Source of the DNA: Desmodus rotundus
Taxonomy: Eukaryota; Chordata; Mammalia; Chiroptera; Phyllostomidae
Direction of reading: 5' to 3'
Assembly: GCF_022682495.2 (NCBI RefSeq)
Contig: NC_071398.1
Span: forward strand, 89,133,398-89,197,397
Length of the DNA: 64,000 nucleotides
Below the pieces are notes generated by a model. The model did no database searches, was not told where the DNA came from, and saw only the letters and a list, made by a program, of their open reading frames with translations. Numbering within the stretch: the first letter of the stretch is position 1; each line of letters starts with the position of its first letter. The translations under genes were made by a program, and so were the position numbers. Of this stretch, positions 46,400-59,370 are shown one piece after another.

Positions 46400-48240
46400 A
46401 GGGGCCTGGCAGCCACCTCACTGATGAAAGAGATCTGGGAGGCCCTAGTGGACCCGAGTGGCCTCTTTCTGGGGAAGGGTGGTTTAATCAAGTGCTTCGA
46501 GATCTGGGACAAAACCAGACACCAAGGAGGTTGTTTGCAAATGAGACTGTGCCTGCTGCTCGGGCCGCAGCACCAGGAGGGGAAGATGCCCAATGACAGC
46601 CATTCCCCACGCCCTCACCCACCAGCACTCGTGGGCTTCTGTGGCTTTTTTGAGGACAAGGACTTCATGTTGGGGGTGCGGGAGCTCTGCTGGCAGAGAT
46701 CTGTCCTGGGGCTGCACCAGCAGAGGGAAACACCAACTGTGTTGAGTCCCTACTGCCACCTGCACCAGGTGGTCTTGGCCGCCAGGACCTGCATGGACCA
46801 GGACCTCCAGCTGGGCGAACTCCTCCTGGGTGAGGATCTAGAGGCAGAAGTAAGGGGTTTGGACTGGCAACCAAAGTCGAATGTGAGCAGAAGAAGACCC
46901 TAGGTGCTGAGCAAGAAAGGTCATAGTTTGCAGGTGGATGTGTGATTGATCTGGGGGTGCATCATGTGTACCTTGTTAGTGGGCAAACTGCCATTTGAGA
47001 CCTCTTGTCTCTGTTGGAGTCAAGAAGAAGGGGCTTCCTCCCTCATCTGGAAGAAGATGCTGCAGGCAGATCCAATTGCTCTCTGACCTTTCACAAGCTG
47101 CTCCAGATGAGTTTCCCAATTCTCGCCTGTCCCCTCATCTCCTGCCTCATCATTGCACCCAGGTATTCAGTCACTCCCAGCAGCCTGGACCCCAGCAATT
47201 GGAAGCTTCTCATTGTCCTCAGTGAAGGCAGGCATGGAGACCCCCGTGCTCAAGCGTCCCTGGAAGAAAGAGAACACGGTGGTCCCAGAGAAGAGTGAGG
47301 TGCTCAATGCCACCTTGGGGACATGCTGCAGCAGCTACAGAGCGTCAGAGCCTCAAGCCCTCAGAGTAGGGGCTGCTGAAGTAAGAGGAGGCTGAGGATC
47401 CTGCCAACACCCCCATTGTCTGGTTGGCAACTAGGGGGACAATTCAGCCAAGTACAGCTTCAGGTGACAGCTGTGTGACAATAGCATGAGGGTGTGTGCG
47501 TCCAGGACTCCACTTGTCTTGACCTCTATGAGGACAGTAACAGCCTGTAGGACACAGCATAGTGGCAGAGGGAGTCCTATCACCCCCACACCTTGAGCAT
47601 TCCCGAAATGGCACGAGAGAACGCTTGCTGAAGGCAGATGCCAGTAGCACGCCCCGGGAAGGCGATGAGCTAGCCTGATGAACTGCCCTGCGTACCTGGT
47701 CTCACACCTGCCACGCCATAGTCCTGTACCTCAGTGATGGCCGTGTGCAGATCATTGTCTCCAGGACCCAGCTCATCCTGTGCCCACTAGTGGCAGCTGC
47801 GACCTACATGGAGATGTGGGACTTCCTCAGGCACAGAGTGAGCTTCCTGGGGCTGAAGGTGGCTCTTATGAGCTCACTGTGGTGGACGCTGCCGAGCTCA
47901 CGCTTGGGTATGAAGTGCCTCTGTGCCTCCCCATAGGCCTCCTTCTCTCTGTGCCTGGTGCCCCTTCTCACCCTCACCAGCACCCTGGGCCCATCCTGGT
48001 CAGCTCCCATGGTGCTGTGTTTTTTTGTAATGTGTCCCCTACCCTGGAGGCTGGGGACAGGGTACTGTCCTTGCAGGCTGGGGCCTCTATATAAGTTTGG
48101 GTGTGAGCTCTATGGCCTCTTCCTAGTCCCTCTCAACCCTACCACGTGAATTGCACAGAATATTGACATTGCATTCAGGAATGTCCTTTCCTTAGCTTTA
48201 TTCTCATTAAAAACACTTGAATCTTTACCAAATTAAAGGT
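46400..48240 (+). pseudogene. PLK1P: PLK1 processed pseudogene
   Basis: A decayed intronless copy of polo-like kinase 1, the Ser/Thr kinase of mitotic entry. In order: VDPSG..FLGKGG..KCFEI, the glycine-loop region (about 46450-46505); GFFEDKDF (about 46640) and a kinase N-lobe/hinge stretch; GELLLGEDLEAEV where PLK1 has the catalytic-loop/DFG approach, with the HRD motif lost; SKKGHS (about 46912) after a deletion of the activation segment; then APRYSVTPSSLDPSNWK (about 47153), the linker; LQQLQSV..A (about 47325) and EEAEDPANTPI (about 47385), polo box 1; VLYLSDGRVQIIVSRTQLIL (about 47722), polo box 2; and a stretch matching the PLK1 3' UTR to about 48240. Several frameshifts and stops interrupt it. 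Introns are absent across domains that are in separate exons in PLK1, so it is a retrocopy. I found no clear poly(A) or duplication, which suits an old insertion. The 209-codon frame at 46274-46903 is part of it, not a gene. Confidence 0.93.
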
Positions 48241-48989
48241 GCCGGGAGTAATGGTTGGCTACTGGTTGTCATGCGCTCTCAGTGGATGCCCCTCTCAGCC
48301 AACAGCAGCAAGAACTAAGTACTCCTGAGGCAGAGGGCTGAGGTGGCTCTCCAGGTAGCCGAGGTGGCTCTCCAGGTACACCAGATGCCCGCCTTCACTG
48401 TCCATTAGTCCAACAAGGTATGTAGCAAATTCAAGCAAATTCAGTGACAACACATTAGCAAGTCCTCCACAAACAAAGTCCCTTTGACAAAAGGTGGTAG
48501 CCTGTGGAGAGCTGTGGGAGACTGTGGGTGGAGGGGAGCTGAGGGTGCTGCAGGGCCCCTCGTGGTGGGAACAGATCTCTCCGGTCTGGGGGGAAGAGGG
48601 AAGAACTTAGGAGACCTGTTCTGAATGACCAATGCAGACCCCCACTGTCTCCAGGTCATTGAGCTGGTGAGCTGAAAAACTGAAAAAGGAAACGGAAGCG
48701 TGGGGAGGCAGTGAGGGAGAAAGGAAGGAGAGTGAGGAGTCCCAAGTGCTGGGCCATGAAGACAGGATTGCCTGTGGGCACTCACGTGCCCCCCAGAAGC
48801 TGCGTCCACAGGTGAGGGGTTCTAAGCAGTGTGCAGTCCCGAGGGGCCGTTTCCCTTGACGGAAGGTAAGGCTAGGGCACACTTGGAGGGAAGCTGGAGG
48901 AGGTGGCTGATGCAGGCCCAGACAAAGAATGGAACCGGACGGAGGTGACCACGGCTCACCAACTCCAGGAGCCCATGTGAGGGTCACTG
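48241..48989. other. Intergenic, nothing assigned
   Basis: No gene seen. The minus-strand frames at 48441-48809 and 48607-48987 overlap in different frames. A short direct repeat of 'gaggtggctctccaggta' occurs at about 48339 and 48361. Confidence 0.4.
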
Positions 48990-49150
48990 TGACCGAATGG
49001 TTACGAGCCAGGCCCCTGGGGCAGACGACCTGGTCCTGGCTCTACCATGTACTGCTGTGTGACCTTGGGCAAGTTCCTCAGTTCCTCTGAGGCTCCCCAG
49101 CCCTCAAATGCAGAGTTGGCACTTACTTTAAAGAGGTTCTTGGGAGGATG
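48990..49150 (+). repeat. MIR remnant
   Basis: 'ggttacgagccaggcccctgg', 'gacctggtcctggctctacc', 'tgctgtgtgaccttgggcaagttcctcag' match the sense strand of MIR well. Confidence 0.85.
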
Positions 49151-49444
49151 TCCTGGGAGAGCATGTGGTCACTGCTCAATAAGTGGCAGTGACTGTTGTG
49201 AGGGTGCATCAGTTGGGGACCAGATGGTGGCTTTGATGTCACACTTCCCCTGAACCATGTGGACTCTGCCAGTGTTTGGCAGACTCAGCTTCTGCTAAGC
49301 AGCCCATCGCAGCCGGGACTCGAGGTTTCCATGTGTGAGGAGGCTTCAGTTTGCCCCCGGGTCTTCTACTTAGCCTGATGACCCAGTTTCCTTACATTTG
49401 AGAGGATCCTCAAGCCTCTTCCCTCCAGTGATGTGTGTGTCTTC

Positions 49445-49495
49445 GGGAGGGGGTGGGGGAGGGGGTGGGTGGCTAGGGGGGGAGAAGGGAGATGT
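49445..49495 (+). other. G-rich tract, strong G-quadruplex pattern
   Basis: From 49445 to 49469 there are five runs of three to five guanines separated by single A or T bases, followed by a further seven-G run at 49476-49482. This is a textbook quadruplex pattern with one-base loops on the plus strand. Confidence 0.75.
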
Positions 49496-52029
49496 TTGAA
49501 GTCACCGCTGCAGCCTGTGGCAGGAGCTGAGGGGACTGGGGGCGCCAGACTCTCAGAGACACAAACACTGGATTATCTCAAGGATGAAAGAGGATTTAAG
49601 GTGACTTGATTTAAAGCTTCCTTTTTTTTTCCTTTTTTCTGGGCCAAGGCCTGGGAGTAGGGGGTGGGAACTGCAAACAGACAGAGCCTTGTTAGTGACT
49701 TGAATTTTCATTTGTAGATGGAAGCCTCTGGGGAGGGGCTTCTCCATGTGCCCCTCCCCTAATGCACCATTGAACTTGATCTTTCAATCTCAAAGCCCAT
49801 TTGTATTCCAGTCTGATCATGGGAGATGCATAACCCTGTGGGTCCCAGCCTTGGTTTGTGGCCGACATGAAATGTTCAGGACTCTGGGGGAGCCAGCCAG
49901 CACCCGTCCCAGCACCTTCACCCCACAGCTGGGCCCTGGGGCGCAGGGTGGTGGCAGGTCCGCCTTTACAGCTGCACTCTACGGCACTGTCTCTGTTGGT
50001 TGTAACTGAGGCTCTCGTCCCTGGTAGTCCAGCAAACCATGAGACCCCAGTCAGGTCAATGGCCGAGTGCCCAGCATACCAATGACCAGGCCTCTGGGGA
50101 CAATTGGAGCAAGTGCTTGAAATTCCAGCCGGGAGCCCGGTTGCTCCTAGTGGGGAGACGCTGGTGTCTGGCGATTCCCGAACTTACCAGGAATTCAACC
50201 TCTGCAGCCCCAGTTATGAATTAGAGCACCCCACCTCCCGCGAAGGTGCTGGGGAGCAATCACTGCTTTTCTGTTTACCGGGCGGAGGGACTCTACAAAG
50301 AGAGGCAACCACTGAAACCCTCAGCCCCTTGAAACCAGGGACCCCTCCTTCACACAAAGGCTTTCAGGGAAGGTGGGATTCACCTTCCCTGAAGTTCATC
50401 AATTTGGGGGGAAGGGCCTCATTCCTTGGAATGTGTGTTCTAGCTTGAATGTGGCCCCCACAGCTAGGGGTGTCCCGAGGGTGGGGGTGCAGGGCTCAGG
50501 GCCAGGGCCAGGCAGGAGCAGGCTCAGGGGTAACTATGAGGGGTAACCTTTGCCCAGGAAGGGCAGAGTGGCTGATGGAGGTGGCAGGCTTCCTGCCAGG
50601 GTGTCTTCACGAAATTCTCTTTCTTTGGAATGTCTGGAGGAAAATTCTGCCTGGATCCCAGATGGACAGACCCCTTGAGGCCTTTGCCTCCCAAGCCTAA
50701 GCGCGCATTCAGTCTTCTAGGGGTTGACTCATTCTCTTGTCCCACATCAACAGGGACACCCCTTCATGTGTCGCTAGGAGTCCCCACTTAGTCTCCTGCC
50801 CCTCCCTGCTCTGTCCACATTTCATTTCCTGCTCATTCTCACCGTGGAGCATGAGGGCAGGGTAGATGCTTCCTTTTCTGGGCTGTCCTGTCGTGTGTAC
50901 AGCCCTGCACCCCACTATTCCCGTAGCTCCCAGGGGCAGGTGTTGTTCTGTTCAGATCTGTTGCCAGGTGTCCATCCCTGTGGCACGCAGGGTAGCAAGT
51001 GGCTCTGGGACCCTCCCTGTCACCTGGGAGAGACTTAAAAATGCCCAGCCCCCACCCTGGAAGTCCTGACTCAACTGACCTGGACATCATGGTCTGAGAA
51101 GCTCCCCAGGTGATTCTAATATTCTAATGTGCACCCATGGTGGAGAACCGCCGGCCACCTGCCCACCCCCAAGGACACAGACCGACAACAAAAGCTTCTC
51201 CCATGCTCCCAAGGGAGGCAGCTTGGCCCAAGGGACATGACCTATTTCACTTCATGCGTGGGGGGCGTTCTCAAACCCTACCCATGCCCGACCATTTCCC
51301 CACTGTTCACATCATCGGCTTGCGCCATAAAACTCTTGGGGGAATCACGTTCAGGCAGGGGAGCTCCCGGCAGGCACTTCTCCAATGTTCACAATTGACC
51401 GAGTCTTAGCTATTCACTCAGCGGTCCAGGTTCAGGCCACCCCATGCCAAACATCTTCCTTGACATCTTCTAGATCGCAGACCACGGTTTCTGAGACTTG
51501 CAGGAAGAGGTCATGGTCAGGTCCAAGGGACTGTGTGTAAGGTTCCCAGGTGGGCCGAGCAGCCCTGGAGGGAGCACTGTGTACCTTACTGATAAGGTAC
51601 ACTAGGGTCGCGAAGGTTACGTAACTGGCCCAAGGACTCGCAGCTAGGACTGTGTGTGGGGGTGTGGGGGGGGATGCACAGAGATATAAAAGGCTCACAC
51701 ATCTTTTTTATCATTGCTCATTCTGACAACTTCATGCAATCTGTGGATTTGTGATTTTGCACGCACGGCTAGGACAGAGCAGGCTGCCTGTGAGAGTTGG
51801 GGGTGATATAAAACGGTTGGGAACTTTCTCAGTGGGTGCTCGATGTAGTACACACCCTGTATAAACAGAAGAACTTACCGAGATTGGAACAGAGACGCCC
51901 TCACGTACACAGAATAAAGAAGAGAGAAGGCCAGACGGACAAAGATACAAGATCTTTCTCATTTACCACGGCCCCTCCCTGAGATCCAGGAAGGAAGAAA
52001 GGCATAAAAAAAAAGAACCAAGCCACGTC
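49496..52029. other. Intergenic, nothing assigned
   Basis: About 2.5 kb, mostly GC-rich and apparently unique. Open frames at 50104-50448, 51129-51398 and others lack motifs or splice context. I cannot exclude exons of an unknown transcript. Confidence 0.4.
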
Positions 52030-52625
52030 AGCTGTTAAAAATTATTTAATAGAAAGTCCAATGTCAAAATGTAACAATAAACAAAAATACACGTGTATAA
52101 ATATGTATAGATAATTAGACCTGTACACTTTCTCAGACCCTTTTCAGAATGGAACAGAATCGTCATTACAGCTTGATGGTCAAGTCAAAAATAATATTCA
52201 AGCGACGTGAACCCCCCGGTGCTCTGGGAAAGTACCGCCGAGGCACTTGGAGGGTTCGGAGAATTCCGATCTGGGAGAGCGGGGGATATTGCCCGATGCC
52301 TTTCTCCCGAGACCCACAGAGGGGAGATGCGCAGCCCTCTGGCCCCGTCCATTGTCCCTGATCTTTCCTTAGCACCCGTAGCTGCTACTGCCTAGGGACA
52401 GCTGTCCTGTTGGGCGGGGTTTTTCATGTCACTGTATGTTGTTTGCGAGTTGGCTTGCCCCGTCTCCCGGATGAGGAGCTCCTGCGGATTTCACCCTGAG
52501 ACCTCCCTATTCGGTGGGCCCGGCGCCAGCACAGTGGTTTGGGGTGGGTGCCATCAATGTGTGCCGATTTGCTCTTAAAACAGTGGTGTCCATAGTGGGT
52601 GCACATACCAGGGGGTCCCCAAGGT
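52030..52625 (-). other. Possible 3' terminal exon of a minus-strand transcript
   Basis: On the minus strand a GC-rich stretch (52600 to 52200) grades into AT-rich sequence that ends with ATTAAA (complement TTTAAT at 52045-52050) and a T-rich end, the look of a transcript 3' end. Two open frames lie here: 52606-52424 (Arg/Ser/His-rich, ending RKQHTVT) and 52375-52166 (ending LNIIFDLTIKL). I recognise neither and cannot place a splice acceptor. It could be the 3' UTR of a lncRNA or of a gene to the right, or just unique DNA. Confidence 0.3.
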
Positions 52626-55600
52626 CCCCCCTCAGGGGTTCAGAGAGAAAATACCAGAACCTCTGACTATAATATTTTGTATCTTATTCTTTTAAAATTT
52701 CTATGTTGTGTACTTTTTATCATGTGCCTAATATATTACTAGAGAAGTACGTGAACATAAGCTTTCAATAAATTACTAAACCTAGTTTTTGCTGAGAGGA
52801 GTGCTGGGGAGGCTGTCCTGCAGGGTGTCACGCCCGCCGGCCAGGCCTCGCAGGCCCTCAGAGGAGCCCTCTGCACCAAGCCGCTCAGGCCTGACCCAGA
52901 GCTGAGGCCTCCTAGTCCTGCCGCTAGAACGGCCCAGCGTGAAGAAGGGCCTTCTTCCTCCATGAAACACAAACGCCCTTTTAAACAAAAGAGCAAATGT
53001 GCAGCCGCCGTTGATGAGGGGCGGCCCTTTTGCTCTCTTCCTAGCAATGGAGTGGGGATCAGACAGGGCGGAAATGAGGAGGGGGCGCTTAAGGCAAGCC
53101 TGGCTGGTCATATTCTACGACCACCCCCAACCCCTCCAAGGGGACCTACTGAGGCATTAATTCTAAAGTAGGTGTTTGTGCTAAGCCAAGTGTTCTATCA
53201 GTTTCCAGCATCTCGATCCACAGGTCAAATTCTAATCAAAATGCCTAGGCTTCTGGGACCTTTGTGGGCGAACCACAAGACACAGAATTGGAAATTCCTC
53301 AGCGAGGAGCCAAAAGAATGTCTGGGAAAGGAGTGGGTGTTTGAGCTCACATCTTCCCGAGGGTCCAGAAGGCTGGTGTTGCTGTCCCGTAGGCCAGGCT
53401 GCACCCCGGGGGGCGGGCGTGGAGCTCTTGCTGAAGGGGTCGGTAGGCCCCAGGAGCATTCAGGGCCCTTGGGGATCCCCTAGCCACTCAGCTGGGAAAA
53501 ACGCCTTCAGCCGCAGATTCCTCCAACCTCTCCGGGAAATTATGTCACTTGTTTGAGCCTTTTCTCGAGCTTCTAGAAACTGTGATGCATCACAGCTAGT
53601 CTTTTGCTTTATCTGATTCTTTCCTGCTCTTTATGAAGTTTCTAGTTATTTGTCTGGTGAGGGGTGTGAGTGAACAGGTTCTTTGGAAAACCTAAAAGGC
53701 ACTGCGAGTTGTCTCCACAGAGACCCCACTGGTCTCTGGGCCTTCCCTGCCTCATACCCTAAGAACGCAGAGCTCCGAGCTCCGGTGGCCTCCCTGTTCC
53801 CACGAGGTCCATGGCAGCTGTCCAGGCTTGGGGGTACTTTCCATGTGCACACAGTCCATTTGTGCTTGAATTTTTTTCGTACCTCCTTCTTTGGTGGGAC
53901 TCAGGTGCACGCTCTAGATACAGCACATCTGGCCGCCAGGTGTGACCGAACCCAGGGGAAGGCTGTCCAAGTGTCCAAGCAGCTGCCTTTGGGTAGAATG
54001 AATGAAGGCATCACACAAGAAGCCGAGGAGCCCTCTGCTGCCTCCTGTGTATTCATCTTAGGATGCACCCTCACCCCCACATCTAAGCTAGCCTGCTGCC
54101 AAGAAGTATTTTTAGCCTTGGTGGCTCTACAGATGGGTCAGGATGACCCAGAGCTGTCCCTTGGGTCCCTAAGCCAGCCCCAGCCCAGATTATAGCCCTT
54201 GAATTCAAACAGCTTTTGGAGAGAGGACAAGTGTCTGGAGTGGGGGTTCTAAGGGAATAACAGCCCAGCAAGAAGCGGGCACTTCCACAGCGAGGAAGGG
54301 AAACTGGCCCTGCTGCTGCCCACACTGACCTCTCTGGGTGACCTTGGCAGTGACCCCTGCTTCAGAGTATTACCTACAGGTCTTCTGGTTGCCCCCAAGT
54401 GGCCAGCAGAGTCCACGGGGCTCTCTGGGATGGGTGACTGGTGGCCCTGGCCTCATCCTCTCTACTTCCTCCAGCTGCTTGACTGCACACAGTTCCCCAG
54501 GCCACACTGTCTCTCCTTTGGGTGAGTCCCATCCTGTCCCCTCAGCCTGGGAGGCCATTTGCAGCACTCTCTGTAAGTCTTCTGACAAACTTGGGGGTTG
54601 ACATCCCCTCTGTGAGGCCAGTGCCCGATCCCCAAAGCTGGGTGGCTGCCTGGTGAGATGCTCTCATGGCACCCAGTACTTGTCCCTCCCGTGGTACGTC
54701 CCACACTGTCTTGGGGACGAGCGGCAGGCTCCTGGGGGGTGGGAGCTGTGTTTGGGTCACCTGTGCATTGCTGGCGGTGAGCTCAGTTCCAGCAGTACAC
54801 CGGGTGCCCTGGAAATTGAATGAATGCGTCCTCGCCACCGGTGGAGGCAACACTAACCATGCTACATCTGGGACAACCCCCATGAAGGGGCCCTAACTCC
54901 ACACACAGGTGCCGGAGCATCCCAGTGGAGCTGCTGAAATGCCACAGTCAAGGCCACCCTGGAGGAGCGGGACAGTACGGGGGAAATGCCGTGGTTGTAT
55001 GTATACAGCTGGAGCTGGCAGGTGGCCTGGGGGACCTGGCCCCTATGTGCCTGGGGTGGGGCAAGGCCGCCAGCCGCAGCATCCAGGCTGGAGGCCCAGG
55101 TGAGGCAGGGCATGCTGGGACAGGGGGGCACACCTCTGCTCTCCTGTGCGAGTCTGACTCAGACCTCTGCGAGAGTGACCGCTAGCTTTGCCCATTTTGG
55201 TATCACTATGGCCGACTAACACGTTCCTAGACATTACCTTAGGGATTAGAAAAAGGCAGAAATACAGCTCTTCCATGAACTATTTCAGTGATAAAGTGGT
55301 TATATTTTCTACTTCCATGTACTGTGCGTGCGAGTGTGTTCAGGATAGAGATCCAAATTTAGAGTCCTAATAAGACAGCTGCCTGGTTCTGCTCCAGAAA
55401 ATGAGATACAATTTTTTAAAATGAATTTGCAACTTGCTTTGAACAAGAAAAGCTGGCTTGTAATCTATTGGGAAACTTCCCATGCTCCCTGGACTGCGTG
55501 TCCCCAGAGAGCAGCCCCCGAAGGTTTGGACTGAAATGTCAAGAAGCTGGGGGCTGTTCTCTCACTTCTGGGTTTAGTCCAAGTGGCCCCCCAAGGCTCC

Positions 55601-56769
55601 AGAGCTATTTTTAACCCTAGGGACCCTCAGGCAGTTCTGGCTGCGTTTATGGTGTTCTTTTTACTGCCTCTGAGTGTTACTCAATCAAGTTCATAGCCTC
55701 GGGCTAAAAATAACCCCTGGAAAGGGAAGAAGGGAGGAAAGACAGTATTAGAATGAGGCCTTTGGTTTAGGGGTGAGTCTTGCGGAATTAAAGCAATCTC
55801 TCTGGCTTCCAAGAGAGAAGAGCCATTTCCTACATTATGTTGAATGAACCTGACAGCTACCCGGGTGGAGGTAGAACCTTGGGCACAGTTTTCGGAGGAA
55901 AACTGGTCATAGGAACCCCCTCTACACAAGGAAATTCTTTTGATTCCTTTGAGCTAAGTAAGACATGGCGGGGGCGGGTCCTCTCTAGGCAGCACCTTTC
56001 ACAGTTGCCATGGAGATGTGAGTCATCTTCTTTAGAGAATGTGGGTTTGGGAGCAAGGAGAGAAACTCGGGGGAATTCTTGGGCCCTTCTTCCTTGGGAC
56101 AAGTTGTTTAAACGCCATCCAAGTCCCTACGGGACAATCTCAACCATTTGAGGTCTCGAATGAGATTCGCATCCAGTTTCAGTGCTTAAACTAGCCTGGA
56201 AAACACAGACTGCCCTGTTCAAAGACCAAAACGAGATATCAGACCCTCGCCCTCAAGGATTCCAAGTCAATTCTCCAGGCCTTTCCTCCATCTTAGGAGA
56301 TCAGACTCTCCCAATCTTCTCGGCAAGGTTAAGGCTTTTCACCTGAAAAAAGGTGCAGCCTTGGGGCCAGGAAAAGAAATCACAGACTCAGGGGCCTGTC
56401 TTTGAAATCTAACCATCTAACTGAGGAAGTTATCAGGTTCCTTTTCCAGATGAGACAGGAGTTCCTAGGGGAGAGACAGGTGCCTAAGTTCGCAAAGCCT
56501 TCTCCTTCAGGGTACTGATGTCCTACTAGCCAGCGGCCTCTCCCGGGTTGCACGTAGCTCATCAGATATGGGAAGGCAATAAAACCCTCCGGTGGGGAAA
56601 CAAAGCAGCTGAGGAGCCTAAGGGAGATTCTGGAAGGTAGATGCCCCCAAAGGGTTGTTTTCACAGTGTTGAGAAGGGCAGAGTGATATTAAAGACATTG
56701 GGAAAATACTAGAATGACATCTTTCCTTCTGTCAACACGGGCATTTCTGTCGGCTACATGTGGTCTGCA
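52626..56769. other. Intergenic, no gene seen
   Basis: Mostly GC-moderate unique sequence. An AT-rich block lies at 52660-52790 with an AATAAA on the plus strand near 52768. Open frames at 53683-54195, 54542-54883 and 55837-56151 show no domains and no consistent splice context. No repeat recognised with confidence. Confidence 0.4.
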
Positions 56770-56905
56770 TGGAAGATTCACTACTTAGGACGAACGGGGA
56801 GTGGGCTCCCTGCCCAGGGTGATTGTGTGGGTTACACAAGACGGCCATGAGACGGCCTGGCACGGGATCGGCACAGAGTGAGTACAAACAATAAGTATCA
56901 GCTCC
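56770..56905 (+). repeat. MIR-like remnant, 3' part
   Basis: 'gattgtgtgggttacacaag' and then 'cctggcacgggatcggcacagagtgagtacaaacaataa' resemble the 3' end of MIR ('gtgcctggcacatagtaagc'). Confidence 0.5.
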
Positions 56906-59369
56906 TTTTCTTCTTTCAAGATTGGACTAGACCCCAGATATAGTACAAGAGTCTCCTGGAAAACGCAGCGTGGCTAGTGAGTGCGAATGTTTGTCACCAA
57001 AGGAATACCCACAACCCTCATTTTCTGCCATAGCTTTTTGGTCCTTTGCAGGGACATGCAAAAAGGTGATTGACGTTGAGGACAGTTTCCCCCCCTCGGG
57101 AAAACACGTCCATTCATTGGCACAAGGCAGTTCATAGGCCTCATTCATGAAATTCCGAAAGCTTATCTCAGGGATGGTGGGAGCTCCGATCGCCTCACTC
57201 AGCTTGACACAGGTGTGTGGGCGGCCATGACCCACCTGTGACCTTGAGGAGCCAGAGTTCCTGCCTCAAGCCACCTTTCCATTATGCCCTTAAATACAGA
57301 GCCCCCCCTCCGCATGCCTTATTTTGTCCCGGGATTTAAGTGACTTAACAAAAAGTTTAATTTTTGAGAGGCACAAAGAAATAAAGCTCTGAGAATGCCT
57401 TCCACAGGGAAAAGCATGAAAGGCAGATCTTATGTAAAATTATAGAGTGCAATCTAATACTTTTTTTTTTTTTTAATGAGGGAGTTGGGAGGAGGAAGGA
57501 GAGAGCCTTAGAAACCAACTGTTTTGTCTTTCATAAGGAACATGTTACAATCCTGGATTCCAAGATTCAGAGTTAGTATTTTCCCGGATTAAGAATTTAA
57601 TAATTTTTCTTTCTATAAAGCTGACACTTGAAACCTCATTTTTCTCCCCTAAGACAGGTAGAGACGGAATGCTGCTCTAAACTCTGGCCCAACGTCGACA
57701 CGGGGCTGTAACCAACACGCCGACCTGAGTCACGGGCTCCTGGGGTAAAATTCATACAAAGTACAGTCTCCACTGTCAGCAGGCTCAGAGGGGAGGCTGG
57801 CCCTCAGAGAAGAAAACCGTCTCCACGAGTTTGGAAAGACAAAGTTATAACTCCAAGTGGAATGGCATCCCAAGGGACCGAGAGTGGGGGCCATCACCCC
57901 TGGGCCCGTTCCTGGGGGTGGTCAGAGGGTGGCCATGCCTGACGTTGGGGGAGGCGGGCCCCAGAGCACAGGTCTGAATAACGGACATGGCTACTCCTTG
58001 GCCAGGTCATCTCTCAGTCAGGTCATCAGAGTCCACGGGGATATCAGAGATGGGGAGAGACCTGTCTCCCAGCAGGCCGTGGAGGCCGCTGCTGATTCTG
58101 AGGGGACCTGGCTATCACATCTCTGGACTCATTGTCGCTAAATACACCATCACACTGCTCTGTGCTCTGGCTGGGGACTAGGAGGCATCACTGAGGTAAG
58201 AGCCTGTGTTAAACTTCTCTGCCAGCAACAAACACATCTTTGGCTACGACAGCGGTACTCTGTGATCTTGAATATCCGCCAACCCAAAGAAAGCCACGCA
58301 CACACGGCTGAACTTTGGTGACTCCGCAGCTTGGAGCACACAAGGCTTGTGTCATCCAGCTGTAAATCTCGTTGACAGTCTGCTCCACCCAGTGGCCGCC
58401 AGGCAGCTGGATGGGGGATTGCATCCCGGCACACAGCCACGCTATCGACTCTCTCTGCTTAATGCTCCTCAGTCCGTTTCTCGTCCTTTTTCTACCTCCA
58501 TCCACCGGGCCATTTCTCTCCCTCCCTCCTTCCATCTCTCTGAGCCTCAGAGATCACAGCCAGCAGAAGCTTCTCGATTATTCTTTTCCTTGTATCTGAG
58601 ACAATCTGCTTAATGTTCAGATATGCAGGGCAAAAAAAAAAGGCAAAACAGTTTCGCTTCATACCCTTTCAGAAGGCATTGAAAAAATAACATACAAACA
58701 CAAACCACTTGACAATTTTATGATCAAAACCAACAAAAGAAAACAGACAGCTCTGAGTGCTGCTCACGTCATCAAGCATTTCATGCCAACCCGCTCAACC
58801 ACCCTGGCCCTCAGATCTGTTCCTAGCTGTACCACACGTGTCTGCAGATAAATCACTTGTGTACTTCAAAGAGGGCTCCGGTGTTGAACCTGGAAGCCCG
58901 AACTCCGGGTGAAAAGTCACTGTGTCACGGGAAAGCAGTTTCCGGTTGTACCAGGCACTCAAAAGCCAGGTTCCCAGGGAGCACATGGTGCTGTGTACAC
59001 GTATGTTATGGCAAGACATTCAACATGACTGTCAGAAAAATGGTATGAGCACGTTTCATCTTCGGGCAGAAGGCGGCGACTTTCTGGGAAGACACTACGT
59101 GAGACAGTGGAGGGGTCACATGGAAGACAGCGTTTGCTTCATAAGAACAAGAAATCCCGGGACAAGGGCATCCGCACAGCAGTGAACCTAGTCCTCAGTG
59201 GACACGCCTGAGGTGGGGCTTTGTGGTTCATTTATAGTTAAGGAAAAACTATTTTAGTTACTTGGCCAAAACCATACAAAGGGCGGGAGCTTAAAGCCCT
59301 AGGCGACTCGATGCTCCCTGCATTTTTCTGCTTGAAGCAGGATGAAAAGCCTTACATTTTGGCTGCTCC
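56906..59369. other. Intergenic, no gene seen
   Basis: No supported gene. The minus-strand 102-codon frame at 56927-57235 starts with a plausible hydrophilic sequence but has no domain I recognise. A T-run is at 57461-57474. 58480-58540 is a C/T-rich low-complexity stretch. Confidence 0.4.
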
Positions 59370-59370
59370 T

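Noticed and set aside
46274..46903. 209-codon open frame as a novel intact gene
   Set aside because: Its 3' two thirds follow the PLK1 kinase domain with motifs lost, and the similarity continues in other frames downstream; it is part of the retrocopy.
53683..54195. 170-codon plus-strand open frame as a coding exon
   Set aside because: No domain, no acceptor or donor that fits, and competing open frames on the other strand; not distinguishable from chance.
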